The notes below the pieces were generated by a model. The model was given only the letters and a program-made list of their open reading frames with translations. It was not told the origin of the DNA and did no database searches. Of a stretch of DNA of 64,000 nucleotides, positions 1 to 9,177 are shown piece by piece (position 1 is the stretch's first letter; each line of letters opens with the position of its first letter). A program made the translations under genes and the position numbers. The DNA is taken from positions 1,922,001-1,986,000 of the forward strand of contig OZ252031.1 of assembly GCA_965247775.1 (NCBI GenBank), read 5' to 3'. Source of the stretch: G965247775 sp965247775 (GTDB lineage Bacteria; Chloroflexota; Dehalococcoidia; Bin125).

Positions 1-618
1 GGCGTGATTGGTCCGAACGGTGCCGGCAAGACCACACTCTTCAACTTAATCAGCGGATCCCTCAAACCAACAGCGGGATCCATCGCCTTTGACGGTGACG
101 ACGTCACCAGGCAGAAGCTCAGCCGTCGGGCGCAGCGCGGCATTGTGCGGACGTTCCAAGCAGCGGTAACGTTCCCGGACTTCACGGCCGGGGACAACGT
201 GCTCCTGGCGGCGGAGGCGGCAGCGGATGGGTACACCCCTGATGAAGTGGGCCTCTTGCTGGAACGCGTGGCCCTGACGGAGCTGCGGGACCGTCCGGCG
301 AGGGCTCTCACGTATGGCCAGCAAAAGGTTCTCGGGGTCGCGATGGCGCTGGCCACACGGCCGCGATTGCTTTGCCTGGATGAACCGATCGCGGGGCTGA
401 GCAGGCAGGAGGCCACTGACCTCGTCGCGCTCATCGCCGACGTGCGGGAGTCCGGTATCACCATCCTCCTGATCGATCACCGTGTTGACGTGATCGCGGA
501 GGTCTGTGACCGTTTCGTGGTCCTGGATTTTGGCAGCAAGATCGCCGAAGGCACAGTGGCTGAGGTGCGAGCGGATCTCGCGGTGATCGAGGCCTACCTT
601 GGCACCTGGCGAGAGTGA
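1..618 (+). CDS. livG: Branched-chain amino-acid-type ABC transporter ATPase LivG (5' end outside window)
   Basis: The frame is open at the window edge, so the N-terminus is missing; the first visible codons already encode the Walker A loop (GPNGAGKT). The signature region reads LTYGQQKVLG rather than LSGGQ, which is usual for LivG, and is followed by a Walker B LCLDEP and an H-loop at IDHRVDV. LivG is one of two cytoplasmic ATPases powering high-affinity import of branched-chain amino acids or related organic acids and amides. Its LivF partner lies at 6098-6814 on the same strand. No LivH or LivM permease is in the window, so those and the binding protein are probably upstream. Substrate is unknown; surrounding catabolic genes suggest a nitrogenous organic compound. 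Confidence 0.9.
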   Translation, partial: GVIGPNGAGKTTLFNLISGSLKPTAGSIAFDGDDVTRQKLSRRAQRGIVRTFQAAVTFPDFTAGDNVLLAAEAAADGYTPDEVGLLLERVALTELRDRPARALTYGQQKVLGVAMALATRPRLLCLDEPIAGLSRQEATDLVALIADVRESGITILLIDHRVDVIAEVCDRFVVLDFGSKIAEGTVAEVRADLAVIEAYLGTWRE

Positions 619-645
619 CGCGGGAAGGCGTCCCTGGCCGAACGC

Positions 646-1686
646 CTAGTGGCCGGGCGCACGCAGATGCTCTGGGACGAATTCGCCGTTTACCAGGACC
701 GCCTCGTCATCGAGGTAGAGCGTGCACTCTCGCATTGGCAGGTCCATGTGGCAGGCGGTGTCATTGTCACCGCCAAATTCCGTATCGGGGCCAAGGGAAA
801 ACAGCACGTTGCCGTAGTAGGCGCGCCCATCCATGCCAATGCCCGGCAGATCAGCAGCCCACTTGCAGAGGTGGTTTAGACCCCAGCCGATATGGGACAC
901 CGCGTAGGCTCGCGGGTCGTTGTATCCTTCCATGTAGGCGCGCAGCGCCGCTGCGCCGGCGCCTCCTTCGATCGCCGTGACGTACCCGTCGCCAATGGTG
1001 AATTCGATGGCGTCGTCGACGAACTGCCGTTGAGGATAGAGGATGTCCCTCTTCTTCATCACGACGCGGCCATTGACGTCCCGCTTTGACGCAAGAGTCG
1101 CGAGGAAGCCACCGGGCCAGTGGTCCCAGCGGCCTGGCGTTGTCGTATACCCGTACTCGGTTAGGACCGGGAACTCGTCCCCGAGCGCATAGGTCACATC
1201 GGTTCCCGCGGCGTTGGTGAAGCGGAGTTGCTGCGCGTTCTCCAGCAGCACCTGGGAAGCTTCGACACGTTGCCTCAGTTCCTCGGTCGGGAACAGTCGC
1301 CGCAGTACCTCGACGGGCTCGACCACGAGGAGCATTCGGGCGCCAGCAGCCTGGATCGCGATCTGCTCCTTGGAGAATAAAAGCAGCATGTGATCGATGA
1401 CCATGTCCGCTTCTTTGCATGCCGCCATCGCGTCGGGACGGTTCGCGAGTGCGTTTTTCCCGAGATTGGCGATCCGCTCGCTCGCGTCCCCCCTGTCCTC
1501 CGAAGGCAGATGCAGGTCGAGGACGTTTGCACCTAACTCGCTCGCCGCGGCCACTGACGCTTCCGCGTAGTCTCGGCCCACGTTTCCCTCAGAGAGGACC
1601 ACGACCGATTGGCCGGTGCCCACCTCGCAGAGCGCAAGCTCCTCGCGAAACAAGTCGATCAGGTCGTTCCTTGCGGTCTCAGCCAT
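646..1686 (-). CDS. NicX-like 2,5-dihydroxypyridine 5,6-dioxygenase (M29-fold iron enzyme)
   Basis: This 346-residue protein has the length and layout of NicX, a mononuclear Fe(II) dioxygenase that opens the pyridine ring of 2,5-dihydroxypyridine and is structurally related to M29 aminopeptidases. The C-terminal third contains the two metal-ligand segments expected for NicX: SHIGWGLN (His) and DTACHMDLPM (His and Asp). I chose the ATG at 1686 because GGAGGG sits about five bases upstream; an in-frame GTG directly precedes it. It is divergent from the CocE gene, so the 230-bp gap must carry both promoters. An M29-like aminopeptidase with another substrate cannot be excluded; the iron ligands favour a dioxygenase. 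Confidence 0.72.
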   Translation of the reverse strand: MAETARNDLIDLFREELALCEVGTGQSVVVLSEGNVGRDYAEASVAAASELGANVLDLHLPSEDRGDASERIANLGKNALANRPDAMAACKEADMVIDHMLLLFSKEQIAIQAAGARMLLVVEPVEVLRRLFPTEELRQRVEASQVLLENAQQLRFTNAAGTDVTYALGDEFPVLTEYGYTTTPGRWDHWPGGFLATLASKRDVNGRVVMKKRDILYPQRQFVDDAIEFTIGDGYVTAIEGGAGAAALRAYMEGYNDPRAYAVSHIGWGLNHLCKWAADLPGIGMDGRAYYGNVLFSLGPDTEFGGDNDTACHMDLPMRECTLYLDDEAVLVNGEFVPEHLRAPGH

Positions 1687-1917
1687 CACGCCCTCCTTCG
1701 TGGACAGAACCCGGCGTGGCGTCGCGACTCCGTGAGAGTGGTCGCCCGGCTCTCTCCACCAATACTGAGTACGAAATCATCCGCGCAGACACTCAGCGAA
1801 CGCCGAGCATACCTGATCGGGGAGAGACGCGATCTGGCGCCGGGGGCCGGACCGGTGGTAGGCTCACCCGCCCCTGGCGCACCGCCGGTCCGCGGACCCG
1901 TGTGATTGGATCGCCCC

Positions 1918-3651
1918 ATGAATGCCGAGCGCGTCCTCGTGGAGAAGAACGTTTCCATTCCGCTGCGTGATGGAACGACCACGTTTGCTGACCTCTACCG
2001 TCCTGGCGACGGTCCTCAGGTTCCAGCACTGGTGACCCGCACTCCATATGACAAGGAACTCTGGGGAGGCGCACCGTTGCCAGTGCTCCCCTCTCCACTC
2101 AAGCTCGCCGAGCGAGGCTACGGCGTAGTCGTCGCGGATGTGCGGGGGCGCTTCTCGTCTCAGGGTGAGTTCCGGCCCTTCATGAACGAGGGCCGGGATG
2201 GCTATGACACCGTTGAATGGGTGGCGGCACAAGATTGGTGCGACGGTGGTGTCGGCATCTTCGGCCCGTCATACGTGGGTGCGACCGCACTGCTGGCGGC
2301 GCGCGAACGTCCGCCCTCGCTCAAGTGCGCCGTTCCGATCATCACGGCGGATGACTACTACGATGGCTGGACATACTACGGTGGCGCGCTGCAGTTGGGA
2401 TTCGCGGCGCAATGGGGACTGGCGTTAGCGGCCACGCAATACCTGCGGGGCGACAATTCTCCCCCGCAGGAGCACCAAGCGGCGTTGCTGCAAGCGCAAG
2501 CCAACTTTCGCGGCGCCCTGTCAGTCCGGCCCCTCACGGATCTGCCGGGTTTATCCTCCCAGTCCGTGGCGCCGTGGTGGCGTGAGTGGCTCGAGCACGA
2601 TCGGCGAGACGCATATTGGGAGGCCGTGCGCATCTCCTCCGATTACCACATGTTCGATGTGCCGATGCTCCACGTCAGTGGCTGGTTCGATGTCTTCGGA
2701 GTGGGGACGGTGAGGAACTACCGCGGCCTGACTGCGGCCGGCAAGGCGCAGCAGCATCTGATTATGGGGCCGTGGGCTCACCTGTTCCAGAGCCGTTACC
2801 TGGGCGAGATGGACTTCGGCCCCACCGGCGCTGCCGGGATGGCCGGCTACGTCAATCCCTTGATCGACGGGAGCTACAGCGGATTCCTGGACCAGCACCT
2901 CAAGGATGTCACATGGAACGGCCCCCCCGTTCGGTATTTTCTCATGGGCGCCAACGAATGGCGCGAGGCTGAAGGGTGGCCGCCGCCGGAAGGCCGACCG
3001 CATACGCTCTATGCGCGCAGCGGCGGGTCGGCCAATAGCAACCGTGGAGACGGTGTGCTCTCCGAGATGGTTGCGGAGGGAACGGAGACCGCCGATCGTT
3101 ACCTCTACGACCCGGCACGCCCCGTGCCCACCGAGGGGGGTCCCGTCGAGCAGTGGGCAGTGAACCTCCCAGGTCCTCGGGACCAGCGGGCGATCGAAGC
3201 GCGCGACGACGTGCTGTGCTACTCCACCCCGCCCTTGGAGCGACCGCTGACGGTAGCCGGCCCGGTAACCCTGACGCTCTGGGCAGTCTCGGATGCGCCG
3301 GATACGGACTGGACGGCCAAACTCGTGGACGTCCATCCTGATGGGCGAGCCCTCACCCTCGCTGACGGCATTGTGCGCGCACGCTTTCGACATTCACTCG
3401 CTGATCCACAACCATTAACTCCCAGCGTCCCAGAACTCTACCGCATCGATTTGGCCCACACGGCCTACCGCTTCCCGGCGGGCCACCGCATTCGCCTGGA
3501 AGTGTCGAGCTCAAACTTCCCACGCTTCGCGCCCAACCCCAACACAGGAAGACCGGTCGCGACCGAAACCGAGTTCCGCCCGGCGGTGCAGCACGTCCTC
3601 CACGACGCCGATCATCCGACCGCCCTGTCGTTACGGGTGCTACCTGAATAG
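1918..3651 (+). CDS. CocE/NonD family alpha/beta hydrolase (X-Pro dipeptidyl-peptidase S15 type)
   Basis: The 577-residue product has the two-part CocE layout: an alpha/beta-hydrolase core, then a C-terminal jelly-roll (from about residue 370; the segment with PLTVAGPVTLTLW is typical). The nucleophile elbow is GPSYVG near residue 118, preceded by the GRFSSQG loop that is conserved in the family. Members hydrolyse acyl esters or amides such as cocaine, cephalosporin esters or X-Pro peptides. The ATG at 1918 is preferred over an in-frame TTG at 1906, since homologues start close to the VEKNVSIPLRDG segment. Lying next to NicX and the flavin oxidoreductases, it may release an acyl group from the imported substrate. 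Confidence 0.85.
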   Translation: MNAERVLVEKNVSIPLRDGTTTFADLYRPGDGPQVPALVTRTPYDKELWGGAPLPVLPSPLKLAERGYGVVVADVRGRFSSQGEFRPFMNEGRDGYDTVEWVAAQDWCDGGVGIFGPSYVGATALLAARERPPSLKCAVPIITADDYYDGWTYYGGALQLGFAAQWGLALAATQYLRGDNSPPQEHQAALLQAQANFRGALSVRPLTDLPGLSSQSVAPWWREWLEHDRRDAYWEAVRISSDYHMFDVPMLHVSGWFDVFGVGTVRNYRGLTAAGKAQQHLIMGPWAHLFQSRYLGEMDFGPTGAAGMAGYVNPLIDGSYSGFLDQHLKDVTWNGPPVRYFLMGANEWREAEGWPPPEGRPHTLYARSGGSANSNRGDGVLSEMVAEGTETADRYLYDPARPVPTEGGPVEQWAVNLPGPRDQRAIEARDDVLCYSTPPLERPLTVAGPVTLTLWAVSDAPDTDWTAKLVDVHPDGRALTLADGIVRARFRHSLADPQPLTPSVPELYRIDLAHTAYRFPAGHRIRLEVSSSNFPRFAPNPNTGRPVATETEFRPAVQHVLHDADHPTALSLRVLPE

Positions 3652-3848
3652 GCCACGTGTTTCGCGTGCTTCGGAGCGCTGTTCGGCACCTGATCGCGGC
3701 CGCGCGCCCATTCCCTATCCCTGACTCTTGCCGGCCGGGCGTACTGTTCGCCTCGCCCGTGCAGCCGTCTCTCACGAACGTTGGCCCGTCCCAATCGCCC
3801 GTCGCGCAGAACCGAAATAACGGTGTCCTGTCCACGTACGACCGTCGC

Positions 3849-3877
3849 TTGACAAAGGTTATGGCAGCTCTTATACC
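3849..3877 (+). promoter_or_regulatory. Sigma70-type promoter for the LLM oxidoreductase gene
   Basis: A perfect TTGACA at 3849-3854 is followed after exactly 17 bases by TATACC at 3872-3877, four of six matches to the -10 consensus. It lies 67 bp upstream of the GTG start at 3944, in the gap after the CocE gene. This implies separate transcription from 3944 onward rather than read-through alone. The assignment rests on sequence match only. Confidence 0.6.
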
Positions 3878-3897
3878 TCGGTCGCTTCGCTGCACCC

Positions 3898-3920
3898 ATT
3901 CCGACTCCGGGAGTCGGGAT
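3898..3920 (+). promoter_or_regulatory. Palindromic operator candidate just downstream of the promoter
   Basis: CCGACTCC at 3901-3908 and GGAGTCGG at 3910-3917 form perfect 8-bp arms around one base. A wobble pair and two more pairs extend the dyad to 3898-3920. It begins about 20 bp after the -10 element and ends before the ribosome-binding site at 3931, where a bound repressor would block transcription. It could instead act as an mRNA hairpin in the leader. Confidence 0.45.
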
Positions 3921-3943
3921 TGCGTTCATCGAGGAGGTGCAGC

Positions 3944-5098
3944 GTGCGGTTTGGCCTTCTGACCGGCGCCACGACCGGCACTAGCGGCGAAGGGCTGGGG
4001 TTCGCTCCGACTGGGCCGGAGGACCCCAAATACCGGCGGCATGACATTCGCTATCCGCAGATGCTGGAGGAGTGTGTCTTTGCCGAGAAAATGGGACTCG
4101 ACTTCGTAAGTTGTCCGGAGCAACATTTCCTTCCGGACTACTGCGCAACATCGGCGGCGGAGGTCATCTACGGTGCCCTCGCCGTTCTAACGACGCGGGT
4201 CCGCATCCGCTCGCTGGTTACGCTGCTGCTGTTCCCGATCAACCACCCGATTCGCGTCGCCGAGCAGGCCGCAACGATCGACGTCCTATCGGGGGGACGC
4301 TACGAGATCGGAACAGGGCGGTCTAACCAGGCGCTCCAGTTGGAGGCGTTTGGCGTGCCCGTGGACGAAACGCGGCAACGGTGGGCAGAGTCAGTACGTC
4401 TCATCTGCGCCGCGTTCCTCAACGATCCGTTCACCTTCGACGGGGACTACTTTCATATTCCGGAACGAACTCTGGTACCGACGCCAGTGCAGAAACCCCA
4501 TCCGCCATTGTTCGTGGCCTGTACGAGCACTGCTAGCGCGCGTCGGTCGGGTCAGTGGGGGATGGGCATCGTGGCAGCCGCGAGCTTCGCAGGCTTCGAC
4601 GTCCTGCAGGCGATCTGCGACGCATACCGCGACGGTCTGGCACACGTGGACCCGGTCGGGGGGTTCATCACCAGCTCTCTGGGCGCGGCAGCCTTTCCGG
4701 CACTGTGCATGGAAACTACGGCGGAGGCGAGGGAGGTCGGTCGGAAACGCCTGAAGGACGTGACGTCGCTCAACGATGTCATCTATGCGGAGCTTGCCAA
4801 GCAGTCGCCAGACTACGCCTACATGAAGGACCTCACGAATCTGGAGCGACTCGACGACATCGACTACATTGCTGAGGAAAGCGCGAGCGCAGTCATCGGA
4901 AGCCCCGACGACTGTATCCGGCAGATCAAGCGGTTCGAGGCGATGGGGATCGAGGAGATCACCCTAGGCGTGGATGGATTCTCCCACGAGGAGATCATGC
5001 GATCCCTGGAGTTGTTCGGGAAATACGTCATCCCTGAGTTCAAGAACGCCGGCTCCGGCTACACTCCGTCTGGCGGTACGGAAACCGGATTGACATAG
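3944..5098 (+). CDS. LLM class (luciferase-like) flavin-dependent oxidoreductase
   Basis: A 384-residue luciferase-like TIM-barrel protein. It begins with the typical MRFGLLTG strand and carries the family segments RVAEQAATIDVLSGGR and EIGTGRS around residues 110-130. The C-terminal helix contains SPDDCIRQIKRFEAMGIEE, the usual position of the conserved glycine-proline turn. Such enzymes use reduced FMN (or F420) to oxygenate alkanals, sulfonates, nitriloacetate or heterocycles. The GTG at 3944 is selected because GAGGAG lies seven bases upstream; the upstream in-frame TTG has no such site. A strong promoter and a dyad precede it. The PPOX flavoprotein 73 bp downstream may share its flavin chemistry. 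Confidence 0.88.
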   Translation: MRFGLLTGATTGTSGEGLGFAPTGPEDPKYRRHDIRYPQMLEECVFAEKMGLDFVSCPEQHFLPDYCATSAAEVIYGALAVLTTRVRIRSLVTLLLFPINHPIRVAEQAATIDVLSGGRYEIGTGRSNQALQLEAFGVPVDETRQRWAESVRLICAAFLNDPFTFDGDYFHIPERTLVPTPVQKPHPPLFVACTSTASARRSGQWGMGIVAAASFAGFDVLQAICDAYRDGLAHVDPVGGFITSSLGAAAFPALCMETTAEAREVGRKRLKDVTSLNDVIYAELAKQSPDYAYMKDLTNLERLDDIDYIAEESASAVIGSPDDCIRQIKRFEAMGIEEITLGVDGFSHEEIMRSLELFGKYVIPEFKNAGSGYTPSGGTETGLT

Positions 5099-5171
5099 CA
5101 ACCTCTTGACCAACCCGGCTTCGATCCCCGCCGAAGGGCACGGAAGGTCCCCGCCGCCGGTGGAGAAGGCA

Positions 5172-5666
5172 ATGATGCCCGATGTGCCATCGTTCTCAGA
5201 CTTAGAGCCGGAGTTCAAGCGCACGGTCGCGAGCGTGGTCTGGCCGACCGTGACCACCATGGACCGGCGTGGCCGGCCGCGCGCTCGCGCCATGCAGCCC
5301 ATTTGGGAGCGGTCGACGGGCTACATGCTGACAGGTCGGCGGTCGCTGAAGGCCAAGCACCTTGCGGCGAACCCTTACGTGTCGGTCAGCTACGTCGACA
5401 CCAGTGACCGAAGCCCAGTCGGTCGCTGCGCCTACGTTGAGTGCACAGCATCCTGGGTGGACGACGTCGAGGAGAAGAAGCGGATCTGGGAGTTTGCCAA
5501 GAACACGTCGGTTCCGGGCGGCTTCGACCCCGCCCCGTACTACCCCACGGGACCAGAGGATCCTGAAAATGGTGTGCTGAAGTTAACCCCCTGGCGCGTT
5601 GAAGTCTCGTCGGTTATGGGGCTGGCAGAGGGGACGAACAAGGTGTGGCGCGGCGCTTCAGCGTGA
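5172..5666 (+). CDS. Pyridoxamine 5'-phosphate oxidase-fold FMN-binding protein
   Basis: The 164-residue product has the split beta-barrel pattern: a first strand ending in TVTTMDRRGRPRAR, a second block with YMLTGRRSLKAKHLAANPYVSVSYV, and a C-terminal LTPWRVEVSSV strand. This is characteristic of FMN- or F420-binding PPOX-like proteins, many of which are oxidoreductases of unknown substrate. GGAGAAGG at 5162-5169 places the start at ATG 5172 or 5175; an in-frame TTG at 5106 lacks a good site. It probably shares a transcript with the preceding LLM gene and might supply or use reduced flavin, but that is inference. Confidence 0.75.
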   Translation: MMPDVPSFSDLEPEFKRTVASVVWPTVTTMDRRGRPRARAMQPIWERSTGYMLTGRRSLKAKHLAANPYVSVSYVDTSDRSPVGRCAYVECTASWVDDVEEKKRIWEFAKNTSVPGGFDPAPYYPTGPEDPENGVLKLTPWRVEVSSVMGLAEGTNKVWRGASA

Positions 5667-6097
5667 ACCGTGTCTCTCTGGGTTTCTCACGCATCGCCGG
5701 CGCGCGGATGAGAGCCGACACCGCCATGGCGAACTCAGCCGGCGTACAAGGTTCAGTCTGTAAGGCGCGGTGCCAGCGACACCGGTGGAGAGCCTCGCTC
5801 GTCGCGATTGCACACCCCCAGTGAGGACCCCGGCGCCCGCCGCGCAGGGAAGTCCAAACAATCTCCAGGCCGACCACCGCGGCTTGACACGCTTTCACCC
5901 AACGGAACAGCCGTCGAGATCCCGCAGGATCGGGGCCCGCCGTTCCGGGATTACGAGCCTGCCGAACCGTTGCGCCCGTGGAAGGTGCCAAAGCGCGAGC
6001 CTCGCTAGACTCCTGACCAGGAGTGGGATGTGCAGATGATCATCTGCCAGAGCCGCCGTGGCCGACCAAGCGACACCGTTCCTGCTCGAGGCGATCC
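5667..6097. other. 430-bp gap without a supported gene
   Basis: Short frames exist on both strands, but none shows a recognisable domain or a convincing ribosome-binding site. The stretch separates the PPOX gene from livF and presumably contains the promoter of livF. Confidence 0.5.
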
Positions 6098-6814
6098 GTG
6101 AGCGAGACCTTGTTACAGGTCCGCAACGTCACTGCGGGCTACGGCCAGATGGAAGTTCTTCGTGAGTTGTCAATCGACGTGCGGCGTAAGCAGATTACTG
6201 CCGTTCTGGGACCCAACGGTGCTGGCAAAACCACGCTGGCCAACACGATCATGGGCATCCTTCCAAACGTCGCTGGCGAGATCATCTTCGAGGGCGACGA
6301 CATCCGAGGCCAAAGAGCAACGCGTTTAGTCCCTCGCGGGTTGGCGCTCGTCCCCGAAGGCCGCTGCATCTTCCCTGAAATGTCGGTGCACGACAATCTT
6401 CTCGTGGGAGGGCATACCGTCCGCGAGCGGCGCGAATTACGGGAGGGCCTGGACCGCGCGTATACGTTCTTCCCCCAGCTTAGTGACTGGCGTGATCGCG
6501 ATGCCGGGACCTTGAGCGGCGGCGAACAGCAGATGCTGGCCATCGCGCGAGCGCTGGTCGCCGATCCGACACTCCTGATCCTGGACGAGCCCTCGTTGGG
6601 CTTAGCACCGCGGATCATCGAGCATGTCGCCGAGAAGATCGAGGATCTCCGTGGCTCGGGTCTGACCGTGCTGTTGGCCGAGCAGAACGCATCGCTGGCG
6701 TTCCATGCTTCGGACTACAGTTACGTCCTAAGTGGAGGAGTGGTCGTAGCCTCTGGCCCGACCGCCGAACTCAGACAGGATCCGGAAGTGCAAGCGAACT
6801 ACCTTGGAAAGTGA
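6098..6814 (+). CDS. livF: Branched-chain amino-acid-type ABC transporter ATPase LivF
   Basis: This 238-residue ATPase has all LivF hallmarks: Walker A GPNGAGKTT near residue 40, the LivF-typical segment LVPEGRCIFPEMSV, signature LSGGEQQMLAIARAL, Walker B LLILDEPSLGL and the H-loop replaced by the usual LLAEQN. It pairs with LivG at 1-618 to energise one importer. The GTG at 6098 (SETLLQVRN follows) fits the normal LivF N-terminus; an upstream in-frame ATG would add an unrelated 25-residue extension. Separation of livG and livF by catabolic genes is unusual, since they are normally adjacent, and ties the transporter to the enzymes between them. Confidence 0.92.
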   Translation: MSETLLQVRNVTAGYGQMEVLRELSIDVRRKQITAVLGPNGAGKTTLANTIMGILPNVAGEIIFEGDDIRGQRATRLVPRGLALVPEGRCIFPEMSVHDNLLVGGHTVRERRELREGLDRAYTFFPQLSDWRDRDAGTLSGGEQQMLAIARALVADPTLLILDEPSLGLAPRIIEHVAEKIEDLRGSGLTVLLAEQNASLAFHASDYSYVLSGGVVVASGPTAELRQDPEVQANYLGK

Positions 6815-6979
6815 GGTGACGGAATCGTCAGAGTCCACCTGCTGAGCGGTCCGTGTGAACTCGGCCAGCGCCGAACGTCCGCTGGGTGGCCCTGCGATAT
6901 GCACTGCTCCTCTCGCAAAGGTCTCAGCCCTGTCATTCGTTGAATCCCGCGGAGTTATCGATTGGGGAGGGAATACGAC

Positions 6980-7426
6980 ATGGTCCAACCGTTCTATACG
7001 CCGGGGTTTCAGGGGGATTTCGCCCGCAAAGTGGGGGCTTCCGATGCCATCGTGACGAGCGGAAGGCTCCTGTTCATCAGTGGCCAAGTCGGTTGGGATC
7101 TCGAGACCGGCGAGATTCGGACGGGCCTGCGCGCGCAGACCATGCAGGCCTTCGAAAACATCAAGACGATCACCGAACTCGCTGGCGGGTCGATGGACAA
7201 CCTGGTGCAGATCCTGACTTTCCTTGTCGACAATTCAGGCCGTGAGGCTACCGAGTACGTGGTTGACTGGATGGGAGAAGACATGGGGAGCGGCGCCCTC
7301 GCGGAGGCGCTCAAGACCTATGCTCCCAACGCGTCGCCGAGCGGATCAGGGGTCTGGGTTACCACCCTTGGTCATCCCGACCTGCTCGTCGAGACGCAAG
7401 CGATCGTCGCGATGCCCGACGAATAA
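6980..7426 (+). CDS. RidA/YjgF/YER057c family protein
   Basis: A 148-residue RidA-fold protein with the family strands LLFISGQVGWD near the N-terminus, AFENIKTITELAGG in the long helix, and the final strand LLVETQAIVAM. RidA proteins hydrolyse reactive enamine or imine intermediates to ketones plus ammonia, or act as deaminases in heterocycle degradation. GGGAGG eight bases before ATG 6980 fixes the start. The canonical C-terminal arginine motif of archetypal RidA is not evident (Gly-His-Pro occurs there), suggesting a divergent subgroup. Its place beside NicX and LLM genes fits detoxification or hydrolysis of an enamine formed on ring opening. Confidence 0.82.
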   Translation: MVQPFYTPGFQGDFARKVGASDAIVTSGRLLFISGQVGWDLETGEIRTGLRAQTMQAFENIKTITELAGGSMDNLVQILTFLVDNSGREATEYVVDWMGEDMGSGALAEALKTYAPNASPSGSGVWVTTLGHPDLLVETQAIVAMPDE

Positions 7427-7493
7427 TGCGGGATGGGAGGGCTCGCATGATGGAATGGCCTGGCAATAGCCCCAACGAGCTGGAGGAAGTCCG

Positions 7494-7985
7494 ATGACCG
7501 AGCAAGAAGACAAGGATGCAATCGCGAAAGCTCTCACCGAATGGGGAGCAGCATTCTCATCGGAGCCGATTGATGTCGAGGGAATGAAGGCGATTTGGGA
7601 CGAGACGTTCGAGCACCCAGTCTATCAGCCGGAGGAATTCTTCGAGCCGTGGACCAGTTGGGCGGAGATCAGGGCGTATTGGGAACGCGTTCCAGACTTG
7701 ATCAAGGTCCGTGGCTTCGCCCCGATTGACATGGACATTAACGTTCACGGAGATGTCGCCTGGGTGTGGGTGCGTGCGTATGCCACCCTGATGATGCTCA
7801 AAGATGGCAATCGAATGCTGGATGGCCAAGCGCGGATGACTTACGTCTTCCGGAGGCGTAACGATGGCCAATGGAAGGTCATCCACTATCATGAATCGCG
7901 TCCAACGCATCCCAGTATCGAAGAGGCACTCGGGCCACCACCGAACTCCCCGGAAGAGGCGGCTGACAGAAACAGCAAGAGCTGA
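7494..7985 (+). CDS. SnoaL/NTF2-like small-pocket protein (DUF4440-like)
   Basis: The 163-residue product has the alpha+beta NTF2-like pattern: an N-terminal helix, a central SWAEIRAYWERVPDLI helix, then strands VHGDVAWVWVRAY, RMTYVFRRRNDGQWKVIHYHES. The last segment, RR..GQWKVIHYHES, is the classic end of SnoaL/ketosteroid-isomerase-like proteins. GGAGGA lies six bases before the ATG. Family members are isomerases, lyases or ligand-binding accessories; no substrate can be assigned. It closes the row of same-strand catabolic genes before the first insertion-sequence remnant. Confidence 0.75.
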   Translation: MTEQEDKDAIAKALTEWGAAFSSEPIDVEGMKAIWDETFEHPVYQPEEFFEPWTSWAEIRAYWERVPDLIKVRGFAPIDMDINVHGDVAWVWVRAYATLMMLKDGNRMLDGQARMTYVFRRRNDGQWKVIHYHESRPTHPSIEEALGPPPNSPEEAADRNSKS

Positions 7986-8096
7986 CCGGTTCTCGGGACG
8001 AGCCGCGGTTCGCTCCAGGCGCACGTTCACCGCGCGGCCGGCGGCTGTGATGCCTGGTCCCGCCTGTGTCCCCGCGAGCTAGGAGAGCCCGGTTGG

Positions 8097-9138
8097 TCTT
8101 GCCCCTGGATTCTGTGATCCAGACGCAATGCGAGTTTTCCGGGACGCTGCACCAGGAAGGAAGGGGCAGCGCCCGTGCCGAGGAAGTACACGGATGAGCA
8201 GATCGGCTTCGCTGGGCGCCAGGCGGAGGGTGCCACGCCGATGTGAGGTGATCTGCTGCAAGCTGGGGGTGGCCGAGAACCGTCGGCTGAAACAGCTGGT
8301 CGTCGATCTCAGCCTGGACCCGACCATGATACAGGATGTCCTGCGCCGAAAGTGACTACGACCCCCGCCGCCGCCGGGTCTTAACGGACCTCCAGACCGC
8401 CTACGGCGTCAGCAAGTGTCGCGCCTGCGCGAGCTGGCCGCCAGCCGCGTCCGCTACGGCTACCGGCGGCTGCACGTCCTGCTGCGACGGGATGGTTTTC
8501 CCATCAACCACAAGCGCGTCTATCGCCTCTACCGAGAGGAGGACCTCGTGATCCGACGCAGGACCCCGCGGCGCCGCCGCGCCAGCCAGTACCCGGGCGA
8601 CCGCCCGACCACGCCCAACGCGGTCTGGGCTATGGACTTCATGGGCGACACCCTGTTCGACGGCCGGCCCTTTCAACATCCTGACCGTCGTGGACTGCCA
8701 CACGCGCGAGAGCCTCGTAGATCGTGCCGCGGGCCCATTTCCGGGCCACCCACGTCGTCGACGTGCTCGACGGGCTTGTGCGGGCACGATGTACCCCCAC
8801 CACGATCCGCTGCGACAACGGACCGGAGTTCGCCGGGCGCTTGCTCGACCAGTGGGCCTATTGCAACCAGTGTGAGTCTGGACTTCTCGCGCCCCACCCC
8901 GCCCATCGACAACACCTTCATCGAGTCCTTCAACGCCCGTCTGCGGCAGGAACTCCTCAACGCCGCGTGGTCTCTTTCCCTGCCGGATGCCCGTGCCCGG
9001 ATGGCGGCGTGGCGTCGGGAATACAACGAAGAACCGCCCCCACTCCCCCTAGGGAACTGGACCCTACAGGAGTTCGTCGACCAGGCTCAAGCAGTCCCGG
9101 AGGTCGCCTAGCGCCTGGATCAACTTTTGGGGCATGTC
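8097..9138 (+). mobile_element. Degenerate IS3-family insertion sequence
   Basis: Related terminal sequences face each other: TTGCCCC...TGATCCAG near 8099-8122 on the left, and on the right (read on the minus strand from about 9136) TGCCCC...TGATCCAG. Between them lie broken orfA and orfB transposase frames. Size of about 1.04 kb is shorter than the usual 1.2-1.3 kb, in line with the internal deletion seen in orfA. No target duplication was identified. The element separates the livF-ridA block from the SDR/esterase block. Confidence 0.75.
8175..9111 (+). pseudogene. IS3-family transposase orfA-orfB remnants
   Basis: OrfA begins with a recognisable PRKYTDEQIGFA segment, hits a stop at 8230, then resumes with KLGVAENRRLKQLVVDLSLD, so its central helix-turn-helix part is deleted. 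OrfB shows LRELAASRVRYGYRRLHVLL and the first DDE aspartate in AVWAMDFMGD. It then changes frame at least twice: DCHTRES and RCDNGPEF, with the second aspartate, are in other frames. It returns for FIESFNARLRQE, which holds the catalytic glutamate. All three catalytic acids can be found but not in one frame, so the enzyme cannot be made intact. Confidence 0.85.
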
Positions 9139-9177
9139 CAAGGGTTCCCGCACTAAACCTAGCCACTTGGTACAACG

